Shown: positions 1-8,185 of the stretch, one piece after another | How the letters are laid out: each line of letters opens with the position of its first letter | Numbering within the stretch: position 1 is the stretch's first letter | Position numbers and translations under genes: made by a program | DNA from: Enterobacter ludwigii | GTDB taxonomy: Bacteria; Pseudomonadota; Gammaproteobacteria; Enterobacterales; Enterobacteriaceae | DNA length: 64,000 bases | Reading direction: 5' to 3' | Assembly: GCA_023023105.1 (NCBI GenBank) | Contig: CP083824.1 | Span: forward strand, 4,030,001 to 4,094,000 | Notes under the pieces: model-generated | Databases searched by the model: none | The model's input: only the letters and a program-made list of their open reading frames with translations | Told to the model about the DNA's origin: nothing

Positions 1-344
1 CACAGTATTAAATGATAATGCCGCTTTCCATTTTTGGTATATTCTCTAACCCATGCGTAACGTAAGGTAGAATGTCGACTCTCAGGCCAGTCTTTTCGTT
101 GAGTTTTAATATGCTTATCGTGTTCAAGCTTTGCTTTTAACGCACTAGTAAAGCGAGATATAGCACCAGAGTCAACCCTGGGTTGAAAGAATGGGTTATC
201 CATATTTTCTGTATCAATTGGGTCATGCAGATCAACACGTAGAATCATTGAATTAGGATGTTCATTGAGAGAGTCATCAATAACCTGTTTGATTCTATCC
301 CGATATAGGGATACGTGTGATCCGTATTCACTATCGTATGTCAT
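1..344 (-). CDS. Inovirus-type Gp2 / YfjJ-YagK family protein (partial, runs off left edge)
   Basis: The minus strand is open from an ATG at 344 to the window edge, giving 114 residues that begin MTYDSEYGSHVSLYRD. The stretch NSMILRVDL, then ISRFTSALKAKLEHD, then LRYAWVREY followed by HYHLIL is the pattern of the YagK/YfjJ (inovirus Gp2-like) family found in P4- and CP4-57-type satellites. The HYH motif recalls the HUH of rolling-circle replication proteins, but I cannot confirm that activity. The frame stays open about 13 codons upstream of the ATG (HHLLQYHKTGCY), so the true start could be further upstream or a non-ATG codon. It follows the yfjI-like gene on the same strand, as in CP4-57. 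Function is unproven; a replication or packaging role is an inference from the family. Confidence 0.7.
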   Translation of the reverse strand, partial: MTYDSEYGSHVSLYRDRIKQVIDDSLNEHPNSMILRVDLHDPIDTENMDNPFFQPRVDSGAISRFTSALKAKLEHDKHIKTQRKDWPESRHSTLRYAWVREYTKNGKRHYHLIL

Positions 345-468
345 ATAGCATCCAGTTTTATGATATTGAAGTAAGTGATGAATCTAATATATATTACCTA
401 TCATGATAATAAACCCTTAACTGAGGTGGGCTCATGGTTCATTTTTACTCCTGAATTAAAACATTTAC

Positions 469-1890
469 TTAGAATGAAGTTGCGGGGTTCAAACCAGCGA
501 TAGCTATTAATGTAGTTTTCCCCCTCTTCCCTACAAGGATTTTATTTTGAGAGAACAAAGCACTCAGCAATTCATTTGCTTTACTACGACTCCTGAATTT
601 ATTAGGTCCATATTGGAGGATGGTATTTTTAGTAATGTAAGGTACTACAAGGCGATTACAATGGTTTTTTATCCACCAATAAAGCTCATCCGCCTCCGAG
701 ATTGCCAGAGTAAATTCTTGAGGCTTAGAAAATAAGTGGATGTACTCATTTAGATACCAGGTCGATATCCTCACAGCATCTTCGACTGCAGAAAGAGGTA
801 TATCTCCATCATTGCCATTAAAAAAATGCAGAAGAGCGGCCACTCTTGCCGTATTTTCTGCGACCTTAGATGCATAGTCTTTAAAGTCTGTTAAGGTGCC
901 AAGTAAGCCCATATCTGACTCCACCTTGTTATAAAATTCTATCCAGCGATTTTCCGCTTCTACCAAGAAGCGCAGACAAAGACGTTCATTTTGATTATCT
1001 CTAGCAATATTTTCGTTAACTATCTCCATCAGTCGCTGATGGAATATCGGCAAATGTTCACTTGAAATAACTGGGCTGGAGATTATTCTGGAACCTTGCT
1101 TTGAATCAGGCTGACATATCAAGCACCGTGCGAAGAATCCGATACCTTTAGCTGCATCACCTTTACGTTGCAGATAACCTTTAAATATATCAGGCTGAAC
1201 CATCAAACCTAACGTCAGTCTGGCATTTTTGATTAATTTCTCTGGTTCGCTTTTCCTATCCATGGAAAAAGTTGCACCATCCCACATTTTGTTGATAAAA
1301 GGGAGTTCGTTCAGCGTATAACCATTAAAAATGGTACCAGCCTCATCAGACATAATACCGATAGAACGCCAGTAGCCACAGAGGTAATCCTTAATAGCCG
1401 CAGGTGTAGCGTCGTTAAATATCTGCTTGAACCTCACTGGTGCTCTAAGATGCGACTCCAGAAACTCTTTCAGACGTTCATTCGTTGCCGAGTGATCTTT
1501 ATTCTTGCGAATATCTGACTTCAGTTTTGACATCAGGGCTTTCTTTTCAATGTTAAAAACCGTTTCTTCATTCCTCCAGACAACCAAGTCATGGTTATAT
1601 TTTTCAAACCATTCTTCTTCCAGTTGATACAATGGCTTCATCAGTAGTTTGTCCACAGTACTTTTGCGTTCACCAGATTCCGCCAGCGTCAGTAAGAAAA
1701 GTGATACCGGACTGCGCAAATTATTCAGTCGGCACACATCAATACGGTTCTGGCATGCAAGCGAAATAACTCCCAGTACCGATGCGGCAATCAAAGCCTG
1801 AGGAGCCTGCGTGTGCTGTTCCACTTCATAAACCGCATTTCTGATAATCTGAGGAAACGAATCAATAGGAAAAGGACGAGCGTTAAACAT
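469..1890 (-). CDS. YfjI-like DUF3987 protein of a P4-type satellite
   Basis: This 473-residue protein closely resembles E. coli CP4-57 YfjI along its length. It has SFPQIIRNAVYEVEQHTQAP near the start, LLTLAESGERKSTVDKLL around residues 67-84, NDATPAAIKDYL, and SDEAGTIFNGYTLNELPFINKMWDG. DUF3987 proteins are P-loop-like or primase-associated proteins of unknown role in phage satellites and integrated plasmids. The GERKST segment sits where a Walker A loop would be, but it lacks the canonical GK[ST] spacing, so NTPase activity is uncertain. It lies between the alpA-like gene and the Gp2-like gene, all on the minus strand, the same order as alpA-yfjI-yfjJ in CP4-57. That synteny is the main evidence that this end of the window is the replication and regulation module of the island. 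Confidence 0.85.
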   Translation of the reverse strand: MFNARPFPIDSFPQIIRNAVYEVEQHTQAPQALIAASVLGVISLACQNRIDVCRLNNLRSPVSLFLLTLAESGERKSTVDKLLMKPLYQLEEEWFEKYNHDLVVWRNEETVFNIEKKALMSKLKSDIRKNKDHSATNERLKEFLESHLRAPVRFKQIFNDATPAAIKDYLCGYWRSIGIMSDEAGTIFNGYTLNELPFINKMWDGATFSMDRKSEPEKLIKNARLTLGLMVQPDIFKGYLQRKGDAAKGIGFFARCLICQPDSKQGSRIISSPVISSEHLPIFHQRLMEIVNENIARDNQNERLCLRFLVEAENRWIEFYNKVESDMGLLGTLTDFKDYASKVAENTARVAALLHFFNGNDGDIPLSAVEDAVRISTWYLNEYIHLFSKPQEFTLAISEADELYWWIKNHCNRLVVPYITKNTILQYGPNKFRSRSKANELLSALFSQNKILVGKRGKTTLIAIAGLNPATSF

Positions 1891-2024
1891 GCAATACCTC
1901 TAATAAAATTAACGTTAAAAAGTTTCGCTCAAGTTGCCATTCCGCTATTAATTGCAGAAATAGCAGGATGAACACGGAGCATTCAGAAAAAAACAAAAAA
2001 ATAAAAGCACAAAACCTCTGGATC

Positions 2025-2261
2025 CTAACGTTCGTTAATCCAGCAAAGCAGATCGCTTAACAACCAACCACAGGACTTCAACCCAATAGACTTACGCAAC
2101 GGAAACTGACCAACTTGCTCCAGTTTCCAAGCCGTTGAACGAGATATCGATGTGATGCACTGACGTTCTTTTTCACGTACGAGGCGATCATGGGGTTCGC
2201 CATAGTTGCGCAGGATCTGCAAGCGTTCGCTTGATGTTGGATACTTGAATGTTGTTTTCAT
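2025..2261 (-). CDS. alpA: AlpA-family excisionase/transcriptional regulator
   Basis: A 78-residue protein starting MKTTFKYPTSSERL. The chosen ATG at 2261 is preceded by a strong GGAGGCAGT Shine-Dalgarno; the longer frame to 2321 adds residues with no ribosome site. The segment SISRSTAWKLEQVGQFPLRK followed by IGLKSCGWLLSDLLCWINER is the winged-HTH pattern of AlpA/Cox-like proteins: recognition helix, basic wing, then the GW..SD/ID.W. ending. In CP4-57, AlpA activates intA expression and so drives excision. Here the integrase lies 15 kb away on the same strand, at the other end of the cargo region. The upstream gap to the next gene holds a perfect inverted repeat. Confidence 0.85.
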   Translation of the reverse strand: MKTTFKYPTSSERLQILRNYGEPHDRLVREKERQCITSISRSTAWKLEQVGQFPLRKSIGLKSCGWLLSDLLCWINER

Positions 2262-2323
2262 ACTGCCTCCATTGTTTTGGTAAAAGAAGCATGTATCAGA
2301 TTTACAACTCAAGAAAGTCATTC

Positions 2324-2362
2324 TTGTCTTACTAAGCAGTTAATAGCCACTTAGTAAGACAA
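2324..2362. repeat. 13-bp perfect inverted repeat upstream of alpA
   Basis: TTGTCTTACTAAG (2324-2336) is repeated in inverted orientation at 2350-2362 with a 13-bp spacer. It lies between the stop of the 336-residue ORF and the alpA start. There is no T tract after the hairpin in the minus (transcribed) direction, so it does not look like a simple terminator. An operator or autoregulatory site for AlpA is a reasonable inference. Confidence 0.6.
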
Positions 2363-2380
2363 AATTTTTATGTATTATGA

Positions 2381-3391
2381 TTAAATTATCCATGTGGCTA
2401 CCTCTAGTTCACTAAAAGTGACTTCACAGTTAAAACAATATTTCTCAGAGTGAATAAATTCATTCAACAAAGATGCAACTGCCATAGGTTCTTTTTTAAT
2501 GTTTTTCGTACTACAGTACTCAGAAATTAAAATGGACAAAACTTTTTTCTGATCAGACATGCTTCTATATTTTGCATTTATTTGCGGTTTTTCAGCCCAT
2601 CGTTTAACAGTTGAATGCTTAACTTTTAGTTGATGACTCATTTCAAGATGTGTGACCAATTTATTAATCACTACTTCCTCAGATGATCCCGCCCCCCACC
2701 ATTCATGTATAAAAATATATAGCGCCGCTCTATAGTGTTCAATAAACGGAATTGAATCCACTGACTTTTTTATATCACAATAATTATAATCAATGCTGTC
2801 TTTAGAAACTTCCACTTCATCACTTAATAAATAATAATTCTGCAAAAAATCAAAAGATTTACTATCAACATACACCTCAACTAAAATTTCTGACGCCTCA
2901 TTGGACAAAATTAAATAATCACTATCATCTCGCCCATGAATAGTGATACTCTCAAGGACTTCATTATCACTTAACACAATATTTAGGCCTGGTGATATAA
3001 TTTTTTCTTTTAAAAAATGGGCTGTTTTTGTTGGTTTCAATCTCCAATAACCATACGCATAACCACTATATGTAAAACGGGATATTCCAAGGTCATTATT
3101 TATTAACCTGGCATCAATGTCGGTATTCTTGGTTGGATGGAATTGTCTAACTTTGAATTCCGGCATTAACTCATGTTGATAATAATCCATTCCATTTTTT
3201 ATTTTTAAAATCTCGTATTTCAACAAAAAAGAATCGGCACCAATATACCGAATAATTCTACAGGGCAAAGAATTCAATTTCATATACAATGAAACCCTAT
3301 GTTGAAGCCACTCATCAACGATCAACTCAGGATCTATCTTCAATTTATCAGAAACTAATTTTAAAGAATAAAAATAAGACCCAGCTTTCAT
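2381..3391 (-). CDS. Hypothetical protein, AT-rich, possible C-terminal DNA-binding segment
   Basis: I do not recognise this 336-residue protein. It is AT-rich compared with the backbone, with no signal peptide or membrane segment. Residues about 200-300 contain EHYRAALYIFIHEWWGAGSSEEVVINKLVTHLE in two pieces, then HQLKVKHSTVKRWAEKP, which reads like an HTH recognition segment (LKVKHSTVKRWAEKP resembles phage regulator or replication-organiser HTHs). It lies directly upstream of alpA on the same strand, at the cargo/core boundary of the island, and 100 bp from the left inverted repeat of the IS903-group IS. It may be an island regulator or a single-gene cargo; the sequence does not decide. 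Confidence 0.7.
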   Translation of the reverse strand: MKAGSYFYSLKLVSDKLKIDPELIVDEWLQHRVSLYMKLNSLPCRIIRYIGADSFLLKYEILKIKNGMDYYQHELMPEFKVRQFHPTKNTDIDARLINNDLGISRFTYSGYAYGYWRLKPTKTAHFLKEKIISPGLNIVLSDNEVLESITIHGRDDSDYLILSNEASEILVEVYVDSKSFDFLQNYYLLSDEVEVSKDSIDYNYCDIKKSVDSIPFIEHYRAALYIFIHEWWGAGSSEEVVINKLVTHLEMSHQLKVKHSTVKRWAEKPQINAKYRSMSDQKKVLSILISEYCSTKNIKKEPMAVASLLNEFIHSEKYCFNCEVTFSELEVATWII

Positions 3392-3489
3392 TTTACTTCC
3401 TTATGATATTTTCCACACAATGATGCTATCAATTTATATCAATAAAATCAGTAGCCTTGTTCAGAAATTAAGATACTTATTGCGGATAC

Positions 3490-4546
3490 GGCTTTGTTGA
3501 ATAAATCGAACTTTTGCTGAGTTGAAGGATCAGATCACGCATCTTCCCGACAACGCAGACCGTTCCGTGGCAAAGCAAAAGTTCAAAATCACCAACTGGC
3601 CCACCTACAATAAAGCCCTCATCAACCGTGGCTCCATAACTTTCTGGCTGGATGATGAAGCTATTCAGGACTGGTATGAGTCGACAACGCCTTCATCACG
3701 GGGAAGACCTCAGCGCTATTCTGATCTCGCCATCACCACCGTTCTGGTCATTAAACGCGTGTTCAGGTTGACCCTGCGGGCTGCACAGGGTTTTATTGAT
3801 TCCATTTTTACACTGATGAATGTTCCGTTGCGCTGCCCGGATTACACCAGTGTCAGCAAGCGCGCAAAGTCGGTTAATGTCAGTTTCAAAACGTTCACCC
3901 GGGGTGAAATCGCGCATCTGGTGATTGATTCCACCGGGCTGAAGGTCTTTGGTGAAGGCGAATGGAAAGTCAAAAAACACGGCAAAGAACGCCGTCGTAT
4001 ATGGCGAAAGTTGCATCTGGCAGTTGACAGCAACACACATGAAATCATCTGTGCAGACCTGTCGCTGAACAATGTGACGGACTCAGAAGCCTTCCCGGGT
4101 CTTATCCGGCAGACTCACAGAAAAATCAGGGCAGCATCGGCAGACGGCGCTTACGACACCCGGCTCTGTCACGATGAACTGCGGCGTAAGAAAATCAGCG
4201 CGCTTATCCCTCCCCGAAAAGGTGCGGGTTACTGGCCCGGTGAATATGCAGACCGTAACCGTGCAGTGGCTAATCAGCGAATGACCGGGAGTAATGCGCG
4301 GTGGAAATGGACAACAGATTACAACCGTCGCTCGATAGCGGAAACGGCGATGTACCGGGTAAAACAGCTGTTCGGGGGTTCACTGACGCTGCGTGACTAC
4401 GATGGTCAGGTTGCGGAGGCTATGGCCCTGGTACGAGCGCTGAACAAAATGACGAAAGCAGGTATGCCTGAAAGCGTGCGTATTGCCTGAAAACACAACC
4501 CGCTACGGGGGAGACTTACCCGAAATCTGATTTATTCAACAAAGCC
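3490..4546 (+). mobile_element. IS903-group insertion sequence (IS5 family), complete
   Basis: Perfect 18-bp terminal inverted repeats GGCTTTGTTGAATAAATC lie at 3490-3507 and, inverted, at 4529-4546. The element is exactly 1057 bp, the size of IS903. It carries one transposase gene. The 9 bp flanking each end (3481-3489 TGCGGATAC and 4547-4555 TTACCGTGG) are different, so the expected 9-bp target duplication is absent. The right flank is the interior of an AraC-family gene that lost its 5' part, which suggests an IS-mediated deletion or a recombination between two IS copies. Confidence 0.95.
3567..4490 (+). CDS. IS903-group (IS5 family) transposase
   Basis: DDE transposase of 307 residues. 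The start is taken at GTG 3567 (VAKQKFKITNWPTYNKALI), because it gives the exact 307-residue length and the MAKQKFKITNW start of IS903 transposase. A longer frame from a TTG at 3522 also exists. The catalytic acidic residues sit in VIDSTGLKVFGEGEWK, in the SADGAYDTR segment and in RRSIAETAMYR (the Y-(2)-R-(3)-E-(6)-K-like signature of the IS5/IS4 superfamily). The protein ends GMPESVRIA, as in IS903. The gene appears intact, so the element could still be mobile. Confidence 0.93.
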   Translation: MAKQKFKITNWPTYNKALINRGSITFWLDDEAIQDWYESTTPSSRGRPQRYSDLAITTVLVIKRVFRLTLRAAQGFIDSIFTLMNVPLRCPDYTSVSKRAKSVNVSFKTFTRGEIAHLVIDSTGLKVFGEGEWKVKKHGKERRRIWRKLHLAVDSNTHEIICADLSLNNVTDSEAFPGLIRQTHRKIRAASADGAYDTRLCHDELRRKKISALIPPRKGAGYWPGEYADRNRAVANQRMTGSNARWKWTTDYNRRSIAETAMYRVKQLFGGSLTLRDYDGQVAEAMALVRALNKMTKAGMPESVRIA

Positions 4547-4861
4547 TTACCGTGGCCACAGGATCGCGAATTAACCAAAGTGTGCCGAACAATACAAGCG
4601 TCTCCGGCGCTGGAACATTCAGTTGAGTATTGGGCACAACATTTGGGTATGTCTGCCCGTACCTTTTCGCGCCATTTCAAAAAAGAAACCGGATTACCCT
4701 TCAGCGTCTGGAAGCAAAAAATGCGAATTCTGGAGTCCGTACTCATGCTGAAGAAAAATAAAAGCGTAACCGCCGTGGCGCTCGATGTGGGGTATTCAAG
4801 CACCGCAGCGTTTAGTTATGCATTCCGCCAGGCGTTTGGCGTTTCACCGTCACATTATTAA
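4547..4861 (+). pseudogene. AraC-family regulator, 5'-truncated by the IS
   Basis: From the IS boundary the frame reads LPWPQDRELTKVCRTIQASP, then a complete AraC DNA-binding domain: HLGMSARTFSRHFKKETG (first HTH), KNKSVTAVALDVGYSSTAAF (second HTH) and the ending AFRQAFGVSPSHY. The upstream ligand-binding half is missing; the frame runs straight into the IS inverted repeat. A GTG at 4580 could give a 93-residue remnant, but there is no good ribosome site. The LPWPQD linker before the DNA-binding domain is typical of cupin-AraC regulators such as NimR, so the lost half was probably a cupin domain. The stop overlaps the stop of the convergent yqjH copy by 3 bp. Confidence 0.88.
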
Positions 4862-5640
4862 TTAACGTTCCGACGTTGATGCCAGTAAGCCGCTGCACGC
4901 ACCAACTGCTGATCGAAAGCCTCAGTAGCAAAGCGGGTGCTCAGGTTTTTCACCACTTTTCCTTCACCAGTTATCCAAATGAAATAATCCTGTGCAGGCA
5001 CGGTCAGTTGTGAAAGCTGCTCATTCACTGCCTGTTCGTCATGGCCGACAAACCACTGAATTGTAAAACCGTCGAGATGAGCAAAATAGTCCTGATACGC
5101 TGTATCGCGTACGCTGACCAGCGCCGTCACGTTTGGACGTACCGCTAAACGACCGATCGCCTCCAGCCGACGACGTAGCGCAGGCATTCCAGATTCATCA
5201 CACACATAAACCTGGTACGCATAATCCTCTGGCACCACCAGCGAGCCACGTGGTCCGCCAATCGTCAATTTGTCACCTTCACGCGCATTCATCGCCCACG
5301 TACACGCCACTCCGCCGTCGTGGATATAAAAATCCAGCGCCAGTTCATGGCGTGCCTGGTCATACAACGGCGTGTAATCACGGGATACCGGACGCACACC
5401 CTCTGGCCAGACAATCCCCTCATCCGTCACTACGGGTGGTACAAAGTGACTGCCCGGTTCCGGGAAAAAGACCTTGGTATGGTCGTCAAAACCCTGTGAG
5501 CTAAAACCATCCAGAGCATCACCGCCCAATACAATGCGTTGAAAACCTGCGCTGATACGTTCAACGCGCAGGACGGTCAGTTCACGGAAGCGCAGCTCAT
5601 TGCGAACGCGCTGTGGATAGCGTGAAGTGTTATTTGTCAT
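4858..5640 (-). CDS. yqjH: Siderophore-interacting ferric-chelate reductase, island copy of YqjH
   Basis: A 260-residue NADPH-dependent ferric-chelate reductase of the SIP/YqjH family, expected to release iron from ferric siderophores in the cytoplasm. The N-terminal half is the FAD-binding barrel with SRDYTPLYD (the RxYT flavin motif), FYIHDGGVACTWAMNA and GDKLTIGGPRGSLVVP. The C-terminal half is the NAD(P)H-binding domain with YVCDESGMPALRRRLEAI and FIWITGEGKVVKNL. It is clearly homologous to, but diverged from, the second copy at 23703-24467. It is divergent from the yqjI copy at 5877. The shared intergenic region carries YqjI-type operators and a Fur-like box, so control by both nickel/iron (YqjI) and iron (Fur) is expected, as for E. 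coli yqjH. Confidence 0.92.
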   Translation of the reverse strand: MTNNTSRYPQRVRNELRFRELTVLRVERISAGFQRIVLGGDALDGFSSQGFDDHTKVFFPEPGSHFVPPVVTDEGIVWPEGVRPVSRDYTPLYDQARHELALDFYIHDGGVACTWAMNAREGDKLTIGGPRGSLVVPEDYAYQVYVCDESGMPALRRRLEAIGRLAVRPNVTALVSVRDTAYQDYFAHLDGFTIQWFVGHDEQAVNEQLSQLTVPAQDYFIWITGEGKVVKNLSTRFATEAFDQQLVRAAAYWHQRRNVN

Positions 5641-5662
5641 TTTTTCGCCTTCGTGACAGAGA

Positions 5663-5676
5663 TTAGATATATCTAA
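5663..5676. promoter_or_regulatory. YqjI operator-like palindrome, yqjH side (island copy)
   Basis: The perfect palindrome TTAGATATATCTAA lies 23 bp upstream of the yqjH start. The same sequence recurs at 5846-5859 in front of yqjI and, slightly degenerate, in front of the other yqjH/yqjI pair. YqjI is known to repress yqjH and itself by binding two sites in their shared intergenic region. Confidence 0.75.
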
Positions 5677-5685
5677 ACAAATCTC

Positions 5686-5706
5686 AAATGATAATGATTG
5701 CTAATT
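5686..5706. promoter_or_regulatory. Fur-box-like site in the yqjH promoter (island copy)
   Basis: AATGATAATGATTGCTAAT matches most of the 19-bp Fur consensus. Twenty consecutive bases are identical in the resident copy (24513-24532), a conservation well above that of the surrounding intergenic DNA. This supports direct iron control of yqjH. Confidence 0.65.
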
Positions 5707-5845
5707 GAGAATATTGCAAGAACTTTTTTGATAGGGTTAGGATGGACCATCTCAAACGTCATGAGTAAAAATAAAAACATACAAATCAATCAACTAGATT
5801 AATATTTACGAGTAGACTTGCAAACATAAAAAATTTAGATATAAA

Positions 5846-5859
5846 TTAGATATATCTAA
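5846..5859. promoter_or_regulatory. YqjI operator-like palindrome, yqjI side (island copy)
   Basis: TTAGATATATCTAA is repeated here, preceded by an extra half-site TTTAGATATAAA (about 5834-5845). It lies just upstream of the CAGGAG ribosome site of yqjI, where binding would block transcription of yqjI itself. Confidence 0.75.
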
Positions 5860-5876
5860 ATAACATCAGGAGATGA

Positions 5877-6557
5877 ATGATGCAGGATCATCATGAAGGT
5901 TGCTGCAAACATGCAGAACACCAGCACGAAGGCTGCAGTAAAAGCGAAGGACATCGCCACGAAGATCACCACAGAGAACACCACGAAGGTTGCTGCAAAG
6001 GTGAAGAACGTCGTCACGAAGGCTGTGACAAAGAACACCACCATGAGCATGGCTGCGGACACCGACACGGGCGCGGCGGTGGTGGCGGTCGACGTCAGCG
6101 CTTCTTCGGCCACGGCGAATTACGTCTGGTGATTCTGGATATTTTGACCCGCGATGCCAGTCACGGTTATGAGCTAATCAAAGCGATTGAAACATTGACT
6201 CAGGGTAATTACACCCCAAGCCCGGGCGTGATTTATCCGACACTGGATTTCTTGCAGGATCAGTCGCTTATTGCTATCCGTGACGAGGAAGGTGGACGTA
6301 AGCAAATAACAATCACGGAGCAAGGCCTGCAATGGCTGGAAGAGAACCAGGAACATCTGGAACATATCCACGAACGTATTAAAGCACGCAGTGTCGGCTT
6401 TGAATTACGCAAGAATCCACAGATGAAAAGAGCACTGGAGAATTTTAAAGCCGTGCTGGATCTGCGGGTCAATCACGGTGACACCAGCGAAGCGCAAATC
6501 AAGAAGATCATCGGTATTATCGATCGCGCATCGCTGGACATCACCCAGCTTGATTAA
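5877..6557 (+). CDS. yqjI: Nickel-responsive PadR-type repressor YqjI, island copy with full His/Cys-rich N-terminus
   Basis: A 226-residue regulator. Residues 1-66 contain 18 His and 7 Cys in HEGCC-type repeats, the metal-binding extension known from E. coli YqjI. A Gly/Arg-rich linker leads to a PadR winged-helix domain starting [13 protein letters not shown], with [26 protein letters not shown] and a C-terminal dimerisation helix. Nickel binding by the extension relieves repression of yqjH in E. coli. The start may be either of two adjacent ATGs (5877 or 5880) behind CAGGAG. The last 4 bp overlap the stop of the convergent chemoreceptor. This copy resembles E. coli YqjI in architecture more than the resident copy does; the latter lacks the extension. 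Confidence 0.93.
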   Translation: MMQDHHEGCCKHAEHQHEGCSKSEGHRHEDHHREHHEGCCKGEERRHEGCDKEHHHEHGCGHRHGRGGGGGRRQRFFGHGELRLVILDILTRDASHGYELIKAIETLTQGNYTPSPGVIYPTLDFLQDQSLIAIRDEEGGRKQITITEQGLQWLEENQEHLEHIHERIKARSVGFELRKNPQMKRALENFKAVLDLRVNHGDTSEAQIKKIIGIIDRASLDITQLD

Positions 6558-8119
6558 GCAGGCTGCGCGTCTTCTTTACGCACGCGGAACACTTTGATCA
6601 TCTCTTTTAAGTGTAATGCCTGTTCGTTTAATGACGCCGCTGCCGCAACGGACTCTTCTACCAGACAGGAGTTCTGTTGCGTGGTGGTGTCGATCAGGCC
6701 AATCGCACTGTTAATCTGCGAAATACCGTCCGTCTGCTCGCGGCTGGCCTGAGCGATTTCCCGTAATATCACATCCATATCTTCAACGTTAGTGACCATT
6801 CCATTGATCAACGCGTTGGCTTTTTCAACCAACGCCAGCCCTTCCCGGGTATGACTGGTGGAGTCTTCAATCAGATTGCGGATCTCGCTGGCAGACGATG
6901 CGCTTTTTTGCGCCAGTTGACGCACTTCTCCGGCAACTACCGCAAAACCACGCCCGTGCTCACCAGCGCGCGCTGCTTCGACAGCCGCATTCAGCGCCAA
7001 AATATTGGTTTGAAAAGCAATCGAATCTATCAGGTTGATAATTTCTGACATACGGTTAGAGGTTTCATTAATCACGCGTATTTTCTGCGTCACCTGATTC
7101 ATCATCTCACCGTTGTTTTTCACGACCGTCGCCGCTCCGGTAGACAGCTTCGTCGCTTCATGGGTATGGTCTGCCGTCGTTTTGACCGTCGCAGTAATTT
7201 GTTCCATCGACGCTGCGGTCTGTTCTACCGAGCTTGCCTGTTCTTCGGTACGCGCAGCCAAATCCTGATTACCCGCGACAATCTGTGCCGCCGCAGCAGA
7301 GATATTCTCGGAGCCGTTTTGCACTTCCTCGACAATCTCTAACAGTCGGGTTTTCATTGCCATCAGCGCTTGCAGCAGCACACCGGTCTCATCCTTTCGT
7401 TCCATACTGATGTTGCGAGTGAGATCGCCCTGCGCAATCGCCTCGGCAAACTGTACGGCTTCGTTAAGGGGTCGGGTAATTGAGCGCACAATATACCAAC
7501 CCATCACACAACCGGCAGCAATGCTTATCAGCGCCAGAGTAATCAACAGTGCGCGATTGGTGTGGAAATCGTATTCCACCTGAGCGCCCGCCTTCTGCAT
7601 CTTGGCATTTTCAATGGCGATCAATTCCTGCACTTTTGCTTTATAAGCCTGCTGCACATTCACTGTGCGGGTCATCATCTCGTGCATCGCACCAGAGCGA
7701 TCGTGATTCTGCAGCGCCTGCAGAATGCGGAATCGGGAAGCCACATACTGCTCACGCACATCGCGGATTTCCGCAATAATTTTTTTGGATGCATCATTGA
7801 GAGGCGCTGCACTCAGCGCATCCAGCAGAGCAGAAATTTGCTGGCTGATGGTATCGAGCTTTTTCTGGGACGCCTGAGTCCATTTACCTTCCTCATCCAA
7901 TAACATCAATTGTTGAGTACTGACAATCTCCTGAAAATTATCAATGAGCAGATTGGCTTTTACCGTAATCGGATAGTCAGTGGTAATGATGTTCTGCATC
8001 CCACTGTTACTACGATCCAGACTCAACAGCGAAAGGCCCGAACTCACCATCATCAGTACAACAAACAAACCAAACGCGATAAATAATTTCGAGCGAATCT
8101 TTACGTTATGCAAGAACAT
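6554..8119 (-). CDS. Methyl-accepting chemotaxis protein, island copy
   Basis: A 521-residue transmembrane chemoreceptor. It has TM1 at about residues 10-32, a periplasmic four-helix-bundle ligand domain (4HB_MCP type) to about 185, TM2 at about 190-212, a HAMP domain ([23 protein letters not shown]) and a cytoplasmic signalling domain. The hairpin tip has the usual core ([18 protein letters not shown] pattern, then [20 protein letters not shown]). It lacks the C-terminal NWETF-type pentapeptide that tethers CheR/CheB in Tsr and Tar, so it depends on high-abundance receptors for adaptation. The ligand cannot be inferred. It is a diverged duplicate of 25105-26664, in the same position relative to yqjI. 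A sigma-28 promoter precedes it. Confidence 0.93.
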   Translation of the reverse strand: MFLHNVKIRSKLFIAFGLFVVLMMVSSGLSLLSLDRSNSGMQNIITTDYPITVKANLLIDNFQEIVSTQQLMLLDEEGKWTQASQKKLDTISQQISALLDALSAAPLNDASKKIIAEIRDVREQYVASRFRILQALQNHDRSGAMHEMMTRTVNVQQAYKAKVQELIAIENAKMQKAGAQVEYDFHTNRALLITLALISIAAGCVMGWYIVRSITRPLNEAVQFAEAIAQGDLTRNISMERKDETGVLLQALMAMKTRLLEIVEEVQNGSENISAAAAQIVAGNQDLAARTEEQASSVEQTAASMEQITATVKTTADHTHEATKLSTGAATVVKNNGEMMNQVTQKIRVINETSNRMSEIINLIDSIAFQTNILALNAAVEAARAGEHGRGFAVVAGEVRQLAQKSASSASEIRNLIEDSTSHTREGLALVEKANALINGMVTNVEDMDVILREIAQASREQTDGISQINSAIGLIDTTTQQNSCLVEESVAAAASLNEQALHLKEMIKVFRVRKEDAQPA

Positions 8120-8158
8120 ATTTTCTCCCTGGAGACAGTTTTCTTCAGACAGACATCC

Positions 8159-8185
8159 TTATCGGTCATCACTCACATAACTTTA
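8159..8185 (-). promoter_or_regulatory. Sigma-28 (FliA) promoter of the island chemoreceptor
   Basis: On the minus strand, TAAA (8185-8182), a 15-bp spacer and ACCGATAA (8166-8159) match the flagellar consensus TAAA-N15-GCCGATAA. The same arrangement precedes the resident chemoreceptor and aer. The IS66 end begins at the very next base (8186), so the -35 core survives but everything upstream has been replaced. Confidence 0.8.

Noticed and set aside
3481..4555. Possible simple insertion of the IS903-type element
   Set aside because: The 9-bp flanks differ completely, so a plain insertion with target duplication is not supported.
5893..6132. 79-codon plus-strand frame inside yqjI (rich in Thr/Lys/Val)
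   Set aside because: It is the shifted frame of the His/Cys repeat region of yqjI; its repetitive composition is a by-product of the GAAGGTTGCTGC-type repeats.
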